The notes under the pieces: model-generated
Database searches by the model: none
Seen by the model: only the letters and a program-made list of their open reading frames with translations
Told to the model about the DNA's origin: nothing
Position numbers and translations under genes: made by a program
In this document: in pieces, positions 26,627 to 33,595 of the stretch
Position numbering within the stretch: the first letter of the stretch is position 1
Layout of the letters: each line of letters starts with the position of its first letter
Assembly (NCBI GenBank): GCA_964250765.1
Contig: CAXUHF010000002.1
Location: 49,674-113,673 of the forward strand
Reading direction: 5' to 3'
From: JBBQVS01 sp964250765
GTDB lineage: Bacteria; Chloroflexota; Ktedonobacteria; Ktedonobacterales; Ktedonobacteraceae
DNA length: 64,000 nucleotides

Positions 26627-27604
26627 ATGTCTTTATTGTTAAGCGCGAGTGACTTGCGACCTCTGTTCACTAATGCCAACTTTTATCCAAAACTCTTTGA
26701 AGTTATTCAGAACTCACTGTTGCAGCAACACGAGAATGAGCCGGGTGTTGTCTCCTGGCTCGCGTTTCCTACAGCACAGAAAGATCATCAGATCAACTTG
26801 AACTTGTTGACAACTCCAGTAGAAGGAACGAGTGTTCGTATCTTTCCACATCGCGTCGGAGAGCAAGCGAAGGATAGTATGTTTACTCTGCTGTTCGATG
26901 ATACGGATGGGCACTTACTAGCTCTGATCTCACTTGACGATTTAGGGCCTTTGCGTACATCTGCCCCAGTTGCCTTTGCCAGTCAGTATCTTGCTCCTAA
27001 GGAGACGAAAACGCTCGCACTCTTTGGAAGTGGCTTACAGGCTCGTTACCATTTACAAGGACTGAAACATGCTCTTCCTTCTCTGAAGCATGTTCGTGTC
27101 TATAGTCCAACTGCCGAGCACCGCGAGCATTTTGCGACGCAGATGAAGAGCGAACTGGATGTGGATGTTGTGGCAGTCGAGACACCACAGCAGGCTATTA
27201 AGCAAGCTCAAGTGATTACGATAACTGCCGCAAGCTACAAGCCTGTCTTTGCAGCCACAGATGTGGAACCTGGTACGCTAGTAACAAGCATCGCAGGGCG
27301 CGCTGTACCACCTGAATTGCAGAGCCGAGCACGCGTGATCGTCCCGTCGCTGATTGGACCAGATCATCACGCCTCTGGTTGGGACCCCTTTCCATTTAAA
27401 CTGAATGGTGGACGGGATGCCTCGACGGTTGCGACGACACTTGTAGATATTCTGCATCATAAGAGCCGTGCGCGCTTGAACGAAAACGATATTGTGTTCT
27501 ATGAGCAAAGTGGCAGCTTTGCCTGGGATGGCGCAATGACACGTTGGCTATATGAGTGGGCGATAGCAGAGCAGAGAGGGACGAATTTCTCAATCTCGGA
27601 ATAA
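26627..27604 (+). CDS. Ornithine cyclodeaminase/mu-crystallin family protein
   Basis: The 325-residue product matches the OCD/mu-crystallin fold: an N-terminal substrate domain with VRIFPHRVG and LISLDDLGPLRTSAPVAFA (residues 65-125), and a Rossmann domain with TLALFGSGLQARYHLQGLKH (near residue 133) and ITITAASYKPVF. Members convert ornithine to proline with NAD+, or reduce ketimines and dehydrogenate amino acids. The specific reaction cannot be read; residues binding the ornithine carboxylate are only partly conserved by eye. GGAG lies upstream of the ATG. A second, unrelated ornithine cyclodeaminase-type gene starts 2.4 kb away on the other strand. Confidence 0.82.
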   Translation: MSLLLSASDLRPLFTNANFYPKLFEVIQNSLLQQHENEPGVVSWLAFPTAQKDHQINLNLLTTPVEGTSVRIFPHRVGEQAKDSMFTLLFDDTDGHLLALISLDDLGPLRTSAPVAFASQYLAPKETKTLALFGSGLQARYHLQGLKHALPSLKHVRVYSPTAEHREHFATQMKSELDVDVVAVETPQQAIKQAQVITITAASYKPVFAATDVEPGTLVTSIAGRAVPPELQSRARVIVPSLIGPDHHASGWDPFPFKLNGGRDASTVATTLVDILHHKSRARLNENDIVFYEQSGSFAWDGAMTRWLYEWAIAEQRGTNFSISE

Positions 27605-27680
27605 CGCCGTGAGTAGACAAGGAACGTGAATGAAGATCGCAGGCAACAGGGAGACCGCACTTCAGGCACCATGACAATTA

Positions 27681-27965
27681 TCACAAGATGAGTGTTGCCC
27701 AAGTGCAAGCTGATCTGGCCCACTTAGGTGAACTCATCAAAAGTCGCAAACGCGAGGATGCCAATTGGAAAGGAAGATGGTCTATCGGTCGAAAATAGAT
27801 GGTTGCAGGCGTTTGATAGTCAAGTGCTTGATGAAGGCGTGTGTGATTGTAAAAGGTGAAGTACTCGCGCAGAGACTGACGTGCCTCCTTTGGGGTGGCA
27901 TACTCGTGCAAATACATCTCTTCATATTTCACATTGCGCCACAATCGCTCGGTAAAAATGTTGTC
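27681..27965 (-). pseudogene. C-terminal remnant of an IS3-family transposase (rve core)
   Basis: The frame reads DNIFTERLWRNVKYEEMYLH, then FTFYNHTRLHQALDYQTPAT, the typical end of the IS3 OrfB integrase core that includes the catalytic Glu region. A stop codon and unrelated sequence lie directly upstream (27970-27990), so the DDE N-terminal part is gone. Beyond about 27765 the reading frame no longer looks like transposase. No terminal inverted repeats were identified. A short piece GGGAGACCGCA, like a repeat family seen at 33411 and 37416, lies at 27651. Confidence 0.75.
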
Positions 27966-28036
27966 TTTAGCGTTTTGCTGTCAACCGAGTTGTGGGTTTA
28001 CAAGAAGTGAGGCCAGAAGCGGCTTCAGGGGCTGGG

Positions 28037-28121
28037 CGGAGGAGGTGGGATTTGAACCCACGAAGGCTTGCACCTTACACGATTTCCAGTCGTGCTCACT
28101 AGACCACTATGAGACTCCTCC
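28037..28121 (-). tRNA. tRNA-Ser (anticodon GGA)
   Basis: Read on the minus strand, the 7 bp acceptor stem GGAGGAG pairs with CTCCTCC, the T loop reads GGTTCAAATCC, and a long variable arm AAGGTGCAAGCCTT is typical of tRNA-Ser. The anticodon stem CACGA/TCGTG encloses loop CTGGAAA, so the anticodon is GGA for UCC/UCU codons. The discriminator base is G and CCA is not encoded. Confidence 0.95.
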
Positions 28122-28124
28122 ACG

Positions 28125-28209
28125 CGGAGAGAGTGGGATTCGAACCCACGAAGGCTTGCACCTTACCGCTTTTCGAGAGCGGCACATTCGACCACTCTGA
28201 CATCTCTCC
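28125..28209 (-). tRNA. tRNA-Ser (anticodon CGA)
   Basis: The acceptor stem GGAGAGA pairs with TCTCTCC, the T loop is GGTTCGAATCC, and the variable arm AAGGTGCAAGCCTT is the same as in the adjacent tRNA-Ser. The anticodon stem CCGCT/AGCGG encloses CTCGAAA, so the anticodon is CGA for UCG codons. The two genes are 3 bp apart and likely arose by tandem duplication and anticodon change. Confidence 0.95.
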
Positions 28210-28250
28210 GCCGTGAGTATAGCATATCTCTTAGGCTGTGACAAGCATTA

Positions 28251-28520
28251 TTATTTTTCGTTGATTTCCCCTTGTTCGTAAAGCCAACGTGCAAAGGAAA
28301 TGCGGCTGTCGTCCGCAAGGCGTTGCTGCATCTCGACATTCTCGTAAAGATGGACGCGCTGATACTGTAACTTGCGTGTCTCGTCCCATGTGAAGCCCAG
28401 ACTCATCAAATATTCCTGCTGCCTCTGCTCTTCCAACATATTCCCTATTAATATGCTCTCCTCAGCACGCTGATTCGATTCAGAAACATTTCCTTGAAAT
28501 TGCTGTTGTCTGTTTTGCAT
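28251..28520 (-). CDS. Small hypothetical protein, 89 residues
   Basis: AAGGAG lies 8-9 nt before the ATG at 28520, which decides this start over a longer frame that runs into low-quality sequence. The product is hydrophilic and mostly helical: a Gln-rich N-terminus (MQNRQQQFQGNVSESNQRAE), then LEEQRQQEYLMSLGFTWDET and SRISFARWLYEQGEINE. The aromatic, charged C-terminal half is protein-like and could be a short helical adaptor. No family, TM helix or metal motif is recognised. Confidence 0.55.
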   Translation of the reverse strand: MQNRQQQFQGNVSESNQRAEESILIGNMLEEQRQQEYLMSLGFTWDETRKLQYQRVHLYENVEMQQRLADDSRISFARWLYEQGEINEK

Positions 28521-28604
28521 AGCATGTTCTCCTTCTCTCTCTGTGTATTCTGTTGCTTTCCATGCTATTCCTAATCGGCTTTCAAGGGAATGATCTGTAG
28601 GGGC

Positions 28605-28797
28605 GCAAAAAAAAAAAATACACGGATTTAATAAAACCCAAGTATGTTTTTTAATGCCCCCCATATTTTTTTGTAAAAACCTCAAAAACTTNNNNNNNNN
28701 NTTTGTTTTTTTTTTTTTTTTTTTTTTTGTAAAAAAAAAATATTTTTGTTTTTTTTTTCTTTTTTTTTTTTTTTTTTTTTTCGTCCCCGCTATTTTT
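28605..28797. other. Assembly gap with low-complexity flanks
   Basis: Ten N at 28692-28701 are embedded in poly-A, poly-T and C-run sequence unlike anything else in the window. The flanks look like poor gap filling, not biology. The stop codon of the next gene lies at the edge of this stretch and its last residues should be read with care. Confidence 0.8.
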
Positions 28798-30012
28798 TTA
28801 TGACAATGCCTCTAACAGTTCGCGTAAGAACAATTCGGCGTCGGTGACGAGACCTGCGGCCTGGAATGTACCCCTGTCGGCGAGTTTGGTGACAACCGAA
28901 GGATTCATATCTACAACAACGGTCCGTACCGACGCGGGGAGAAGATTGCCAGTGGCGATGGCATGTAGCATGGAGGCCACCATAATTGCCATCTCGACGC
29001 CATCCTGCACCTCGTGGCGCATACGCTTCTGAGCCTCTTGCATATCGGCAATGACGCCGGGCATGGGACCATCATCACGGATAGAGCCTGCGAGCACCAT
29101 CGGCACATTGCGCTTTATTGCCTCATACGTGATGCCATCTTTCAATACACCTGTCTCGATAGCCTTCTCTAAAGACCCTACGCTACGGATGGCGTTAATG
29201 GCGCGTAGATGATTGCGGTGTCCGCCCTCGACCTGCTCACCCGTTTTGAGATCGACGCCGAGCGAGGTGCCAAACAAGGCCGATTCGACATCGTGCGTCA
29301 CTATCGCATTGCCACCAAAGATGATCTGCACGTAGCCACGACGCAACAATTCAGCAATGTAGCGACCCGCGCCTGTGTGAATGACGGCGGGGCCGAGCAC
29401 AAACAAAATCTTACCGTTGTGGGCACGTACATCCTTCATCTGCTGCGCGATTTGATGAATGGCAAGCACCTTAACGCGCTCGGACGAAACATCGCTTTGC
29501 ATAAAGGCGAACGCCTCGCGTTCACGTCCACGCTCGAACGGCTGGACACGAATACCGCTATAGCCTACAACGACCTCATCGCCTACCTTCACATCGTGCA
29601 TGGGCTGACAATAAGCATATTTCTTTGCACGGTCGATGATGACCGCAACATCCATTTCGATGCTCTCAACCGTGACCCATTGTCCTCCGATACGTACCTG
29701 TGTCGGCAGGTTTGTCGTTGAGTAAAACTTGGCTGGGAGTACGCCATCTTGCTCAACGGCTGTCGTCACCACGTCTTCTTTATGAACCAGTACGGCACCA
29801 AATTGTTGTACCTCTGTCAAAATGCGGTCGAGTGTCTCGTCGTCGGGGGCATCGACCCGAATACGAGCATAACTGCTCTCGGTTTTATTGACGCCGACAC
29901 GCATCTCCTCGACTGCGAAGTTGCCGCCTCGGTCCATAATCGCGTCCCACGCACGTGGCAATGTCCACGAGTCGATGATATGTCCACTTAATTCAATAAC
30001 TTCACTTGGCAT
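28798..30012 (-). CDS. TIGR00300-family ornithine cyclodeaminase (LOR/SDH-like region)
   Basis: The 404-residue product matches the TIGR00300 family: N-terminal LOR/SDH domain (VIELSGHIIDSWTLPRAWDA, ESSYARIRVDAP and FGAVLV), the central LPTQVRIGGQWVTVE block, and a C-terminal NAD-binding-like half (ILFVLGPAVIHTGAGRYIAE, FGGNAIVTHDVESALFGTSL, VLAGSIRDDGPMPGV). Relatives include the C-terminal domain of cyanobacterial AgrE/ArgZ and archaeal ornithine cyclodeaminases, which turn ornithine into proline and ammonia. AAGGAAAG precedes the ATG. The protein is soluble. It is the first gene of the run that includes the split Cas4-like pair only by strand; a 26 bp gap separates them. Confidence 0.85.
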   Translation of the reverse strand: MPSEVIELSGHIIDSWTLPRAWDAIMDRGGNFAVEEMRVGVNKTESSYARIRVDAPDDETLDRILTEVQQFGAVLVHKEDVVTTAVEQDGVLPAKFYSTTNLPTQVRIGGQWVTVESIEMDVAVIIDRAKKYAYCQPMHDVKVGDEVVVGYSGIRVQPFERGREREAFAFMQSDVSSERVKVLAIHQIAQQMKDVRAHNGKILFVLGPAVIHTGAGRYIAELLRRGYVQIIFGGNAIVTHDVESALFGTSLGVDLKTGEQVEGGHRNHLRAINAIRSVGSLEKAIETGVLKDGITYEAIKRNVPMVLAGSIRDDGPMPGVIADMQEAQKRMRHEVQDGVEMAIMVASMLHAIATGNLLPASVRTVVVDMNPSVVTKLADRGTFQAAGLVTDAELFLRELLEALS

Positions 30013-30038
30013 GTTACTCTTTCCTTACAAAACAAATA

Positions 30039-30605
30039 TTATTTTCCACGTCCGACGGGACATAGGGGTTGATAGGCACAGGCACGACATTTGGCAATAC
30101 GCTGACGTGCTAGAGGTGGTGGCTGCTGCTCGGTACACCTTGCCATCTGCTCTAAATTGCGCATAACTTTTCTTTTGAGCACGGGTGTATAATCAACAGT
30201 AAATTCACAATCCGCGTAGCGCAGAATGCCATGTGTAGGAGGTGTTTCAGGAAAATATTCTTCCAGAATAAGACAATAGGCTGCAAGCTGCACTTCATGA
30301 TTGCTATAGGGTATTGTAGCACCCTGCACGTTCAGTTTTAGTTCTATCGGTACAGGCCGACCATCTGGTAGTTGCACCACATAATCCGGTTTGCCCACAA
30401 GCGGATAGTGATTAGAACTAAGCGGCTCACCCTGTCCGTCCGCGTCTTCATAGACAAGCTCACCAGGAGGCAACCCTAGCGCACGATGTCGTTCTTCAAG
30501 TAATCGCCGCTTCTGATAGCGTCGGTCGTTAAAGAGCAGGATAAGCAAGGCGAGTGCAAGCACTAATAGCCATAGTCCAATGGGGAAAAGAATGCTTGTC
30601 GCCAT
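30039..30605 (-). CDS. Cas4-like PD-(D/E)XK nuclease core with N-terminal membrane anchor (second half)
   Basis: The 188-residue product starts with a TM helix (residues 4-25) followed by RRYQKRR, so the C-terminal domain should face the cytosol. The nuclease core has the Asp in GKPDYVV (D74), E88-x-K90 in PIELKLN, and the Q-x3-Y motif in HEVQLAAYC (Q106, Y110). Three C-terminal Cys in KCRACAYQPLCPVG (C173, C176, C182) match the Fe-S ligands of Cas4/AddB-type nucleases. The fourth, N-terminal Cys and the catalytic His of Cas4 are absent here but present in the gene just upstream (30765-31190). GAGGAAGGAG before the ATG shows that it is translated on its own. No cas1, cas2 or CRISPR array is nearby. 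Confidence 0.75.
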   Translation of the reverse strand: MATSILFPIGLWLLVLALALLILLFNDRRYQKRRLLEERHRALGLPPGELVYEDADGQGEPLSSNHYPLVGKPDYVVQLPDGRPVPIELKLNVQGATIPYSNHEVQLAAYCLILEEYFPETPPTHGILRYADCEFTVDYTPVLKRKVMRNLEQMARCTEQQPPPLARQRIAKCRACAYQPLCPVGRGK

Positions 30606-30636
30606 ATTTTGCTTGCTCCTTCCTCAAAGTTAAGCA

Positions 30637-30737
30637 GCATGACAGGGGCAAGCCCTGTCACTACTATGCACGGATGGACGTGGCAAGCCACGTAGTGGCG
30701 GAAAGTATAGTAGTGACAGGGCTTGCCCCTGTCATGC
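30637..30737. repeat. Composite palindromic element between the two Cas4-like halves
   Basis: Outer arms 30637-30667 and 30707-30737 are perfectly complementary over 31 bp. Each arm holds a smaller hairpin, GACAGGG around GCAAG with CCCTGTC. The 39 bp centre has another, ACGTGG around CAAG with CCACGT. The loop sequence GCAAG recurs in repeats at 33411 and 37416. Confidence 0.85.
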
Positions 30738-30764
30738 CGCCAACCAACCCGTATGGTACCAATA

Positions 30765-31190
30765 TCATCGCACCGCCAACGCAATCAAAATCAGCACAAT
30801 CGCAATCGCAAGAATAATGCCAGCAGCTAGCAATAGAGGTCGAGTGAGTGTGCTGACCATAGGAACGCTGACGCGCTCCTCCTCGATTTCTGCGACCTCC
30901 TCGGCGTGTTCTGCGTGCTGCTGGCGCCCAACTTCAAAGGCACCACGTTTGACAAGCAACTGCTCGATCATCTGATATTCGGGTAGAGCCGTAGCCTGTG
31001 TGTCGTGGTCGTGTTCTAGTTCTACGAGACGTGCAAACAGTTCTTCGCTATCTGCGTGTGATGCAGGCTCGAATTGTTCATGCCACCAGACAAGGGGACA
31101 ATACTCAAACTCCGCTACCTCGCTCGCGGTAAAGATGCGTTGTTCTGGCTCTCGTGGTGTTTGTTGTGGTCGTCGCTGAGACATGGACAT
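30765..31190 (-). CDS. Cas4-like N-terminal half with C-terminal membrane anchor
   Basis: The 141-residue product begins with FTASEVAEFEYCPLVWW (residues 20-36), the N-terminal Cys motif of Cas4-like nucleases, where C31 would be the first Fe-S ligand. A helix follows with FEVGRQQHAEHAEE (near residue 90), matching the Cas4 Gly-x3-His region whose His binds the catalytic metal. Residues 117-140 form a TM helix at the very end. Together with the product at 30039, which has the rest of the active site and an N-terminal TM helix, it would complete one nuclease with a membrane hairpin between the halves. The two genes are 159 bp apart with a palindromic repeat between them. Confidence 0.65.
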   Translation of the reverse strand: MSMSQRRPQQTPREPEQRIFTASEVAEFEYCPLVWWHEQFEPASHADSEELFARLVELEHDHDTQATALPEYQMIEQLLVKRGAFEVGRQQHAEHAEEVAEIEEERVSVPMVSTLTRPLLLAAGIILAIAIVLILIALAVR

Positions 31191-31236
31191 GGATGTGCTC
31201 GTTCTTAAACGTGATACTAGACAAGGGTGTAATGAA

Positions 31237-31818
31237 TTAGACCCCTACATTGACACCTGCTAGGCCGAGTTTATCGGCAATGCTGGACATGGCTTGAATG
31301 ACGAACGCGATATGTTCGTCTAGGTCAACACCAAGTTCTGCCGCGCCCTGTATCAGATCATCTCGGTTCACGCCTGCCGCGAAGCCCTTCGTCTTCATCT
31401 TTTTGCGTACCGAGGAAACTTCCAAGCCAATGATGCTTTTGGTTGGACGTACAAGAGCTGTCGCGGTAATCATACCTGTTACCTCATCACACGCATACAA
31501 GCCTTTTGCTAACAGCGTGTTACGTGGATTGGTGTCAAGGTTGAGGTCGTTGTGTGCCAGAATAGCATAGATGATGCGCTCATCGTAACCCTGCTCACGG
31601 AGCCATTCAGCTGCTATATGGGTATGTGTATGCAGGTCGGGATATTCTTCATAGTCGCTATCGTGTAGCAAGCCGGTCATCGCCCACAGTTCTTCATCTT
31701 CACCATATTTGCGGGCGTAGAAGCGCATAGCGACCTCTACCGAGAGCATATGTTTTTGCAAGCTTTCGTTCTTGACGTGGCTTGTCATAAGTTTATAAGC
31801 ATCTTCACGTGTTGGCAT
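31237..31818 (-). CDS. HD-domain phosphohydrolase-like protein
   Basis: The 193-residue protein has the HD layout: H near residue 23 in LQKHMLSVEVAM, the HD doublet in MTGLLHDSDYEEYPD near residue 52, H-x-H in HTHTHIAAEWL near 65, and AILAHNDLNLDTN near 85, which form a metal site. The second half is helical (DEVTGMITATALVRPTKSI) and typical of the HDIG branch. Members hydrolyse nucleotides or phosphate esters; the substrate is unknown. AGAGGAT precedes the ATG. The gene ends 46 nt before the Cas4-like first half and could share its transcript. Confidence 0.82.
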   Translation of the reverse strand: MPTREDAYKLMTSHVKNESLQKHMLSVEVAMRFYARKYGEDEELWAMTGLLHDSDYEEYPDLHTHTHIAAEWLREQGYDERIIYAILAHNDLNLDTNPRNTLLAKGLYACDEVTGMITATALVRPTKSIIGLEVSSVRKKMKTKGFAAGVNRDDLIQGAAELGVDLDEHIAFVIQAMSSIADKLGLAGVNVGV

Positions 31819-31897
31819 ACTTTATTTATCCTCTTAATAATGTGCGGACTTCTGCCGCTATGAGGATTATTATAACATAGCCCTGTGAGATTTGGTG

Positions 31898-32317
31898 CTA
31901 GCACTGGTCATTTATGTAGACCGCAGAGCCTTTGTGTGGATTTGATGCTGTATCTGGCGTATCGAGCCAGTAGCGTGTTGTGATTGTCTCGCCAACCATG
32001 ATATCTGACAACCGTAATGCATGAGGTCCTATACATCCGTCCCCTGATGCATGTTTCACTCTTAGCAGAAGTTGATAGCCATCTACTCGTTGAATAAGCA
32101 CTGTGCCTAACTGAATATCATCTTGAGCATCTTTGTATGGTTTTATCGATGTAATACTCATAACCTTTCCAGTAAGGCTCGGTGCTGCTCCTTGTCCTTC
32201 ATTCCAGTTTTTGCCAGGAATCAAGATTATAGCGGCCAGAACTATGCCAAGTAACACAATAATAACTTTGCGTAACAGCGTCGAAGTATCTGTGTTGGAA
32301 GATAGCAGTACATTCAT
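31898..32317 (-). CDS. Membrane-anchored hypothetical protein
   Basis: The 139-residue product has one N-terminal TM helix (residues 16-35, KVIIVLLGIVLAAIILIPG) and an outer domain of about 100 residues with beta-strand-rich sequence (IQLGTVLIQRVDGYQLLLRV) and three Cys, two of which could pair (GDGCIGP and NDQC at the end). It is not lipidated. Its ATG overlaps the stop of the upstream regulator gene by 4 nt (ATGA), so the two are translationally coupled. Function is unknown; co-expression with a wHTH regulator and a membrane protein suggests a small signalling or envelope unit. Confidence 0.7.
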   Translation of the reverse strand: MNVLLSSNTDTSTLLRKVIIVLLGIVLAAIILIPGKNWNEGQGAAPSLTGKVMSITSIKPYKDAQDDIQLGTVLIQRVDGYQLLLRVKHASGDGCIGPHALRLSDIMVGETITTRYWLDTPDTASNPHKGSAVYINDQC

Positions 32318-32676
32318 GATGGCAACCCTCCCAAATTCAATTGAACACTTTCCTGTAGTGAAGTCACTTGCTCAGCACTTTTTTGTAATTGTTCTAATAA
32401 TTGCCAGTGGCGTTCAATCGCTTTACGTCCTTTTTCTGTCAAGCTGACCATCGTGCTTGACTTCTTGCCCACAAACTGTTTTTGAATCTGCACCATGCCT
32501 GTTTCTTCAAGCTTCGCAAGGTGGCTAGAAAGGTTCCCTACTGTTAATCCTAGCATGTTTTGAAGGAAGAGGAATTCAGCACTATTACAGGCAGAGAGCG
32601 AAGTCATAATCGCCAAGCGTACTGGTTCATGTATGAGTTTATTGAGTTCGGGAAGTTCTTCAAATGGTTTTGTCAT
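32314..32676 (-). CDS. Winged-helix transcriptional regulator (HTH_34, MarR/ArsR-like)
   Basis: The start at 32676 is taken because it begins the family pattern (MTKPFEELPELNKLIHEPVR); codons upstream lie inside the preceding gene. The 120 residues form one winged helix: VRLAIMTSLSACNSAEFLFL, MLGLTVGNLSSHLAKLEETG, and the wing QIQKQFVGKKSSTMVSLTEK. There is no ligand domain. It overlaps the end of the membrane protein gene by 17 nt and the next gene by 4 nt. Such regulator and membrane protein pairs are common, and the regulator usually represses its own operon. Confidence 0.85.
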   Translation of the reverse strand: MTKPFEELPELNKLIHEPVRLAIMTSLSACNSAEFLFLQNMLGLTVGNLSSHLAKLEETGMVQIQKQFVGKKSSTMVSLTEKGRKAIERHWQLLEQLQKSAEQVTSLQESVQLNLGGLPS

Positions 32677-33301
32677 TATATACCTGCTGTGTTTGTCTAA
32701 AGGTACGAAGAAGTAGGAGGTGATCACAGAGACCGCCAACCGTCAAAAGCACGCTATATACAAGTTCGTAGCCCCCATGACCTGGAATAAACAACGTATG
32801 AAATGTTGTAAGTCCTGCTAGTGGTGCTAGACTGAGGAATGCTGTTACAAGGCCGAGGACAAGCAAATGTGTGCGAAATGCATTCGTCTGCCACCAACAG
32901 ACGAGAAGAATGAGCGCGATGGCGAGACCTGTTGCGCTAATCGGTAGAGTGAGCGTCTTATCAATACGTTCACCTCCAACAAAGAGAACAACAAAACTAA
33001 GTCCGGTAATCCACTTATTTAAGGGATCGTTGGACGCTTGCTGTACGCTACCAAACATACGGTCATAATATCTACCAACTATTGGATGGAGAGCTAGGGC
33101 GACAAAAAACATGACGAAACCAATGAATATTGTAAGGTCCAACGAGCCATAGGGCAAGCTTAACCACCTCAATTCAAATGCTGCGACAAGTAAGAAGAGC
33201 AGACCAAATGGTACTCCTTGCAATCCGCGTAGCACAGCGTAATTTTTCGTGACGATATGTATACGCCTGAGTTCTTGTAGTCTTTGCTTCGGTATAATCA
33301 T
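32660..33301 (-). CDS. Multi-TM membrane protein of unknown function
   Basis: The 213-residue protein has about five TM helices (residues 24-45, 55-78, 108-125, 128-146, 152-172) and a final helix near 180-200. The N-terminal 20 residues are charged (MIIPKQRLQELRRIHIVTKN). No transporter or enzyme motif is recognised. AGAGGGAT stands before the ATG. It is the first gene of a three-gene operon with the wHTH regulator and the anchored protein. Confidence 0.7.
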   Translation of the reverse strand: MIIPKQRLQELRRIHIVTKNYAVLRGLQGVPFGLLFLLVAAFELRWLSLPYGSLDLTIFIGFVMFFVALALHPIVGRYYDRMFGSVQQASNDPLNKWITGLSFVVLFVGGERIDKTLTLPISATGLAIALILLVCWWQTNAFRTHLLVLGLVTAFLSLAPLAGLTTFHTLFIPGHGGYELVYSVLLTVGGLCDHLLLLRTFRQTQQVYNDKTI

Positions 33302-33410
33302 ATATTGATCCCTCTATATGAGGTTTGCAAATTACTTTGCGATACAAACCTATTTGTAAGAATAAAATATTTAGTCTATTTTGTCAAGGAGGAAGGTAAT
33401 CTGTGAAAAT

Positions 33411-33483
33411 GCAGGGAGACCGCAAGGGTCTCCCCTACACGTAGAGGTATCACGAAAATGGGGGACTCTTGCGGTCTCCCTGC
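33411..33483. repeat. Inverted repeat with GCAAG loops upstream of the MazG gene
   Basis: GGGAGACC-GCAAG-GGTCTCCC (33414-33434) is a hairpin by itself, and an inverted near-copy lies at 33460-33483 with about two changes. The unit has the same GCAAG loop as the repeat at 30637 and the same arms as the one at 37416. The promoter of the MazG gene must lie to its right. Confidence 0.75.
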
Positions 33484-33595
33484 TTCACTGTTTCTCATGC
33501 CCTTTTCTAGTGAAGAAACAAAGAGCACACGCACATCATATGCTACTATGTATACATAAGTTTTCTATACCCTTACCAGGAGCACACACAACCAT

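Noticed and set aside
28605..28797. Poly-T/poly-A stretch as a biological feature
   Set aside because: It surrounds a 10-N gap and looks like gap-filling noise.
30039..31190. CRISPR-Cas locus around the Cas4-like genes
   Set aside because: No regularly spaced direct repeats and no cas1, cas2 or effector genes; the repeats here are palindromes without spacers.
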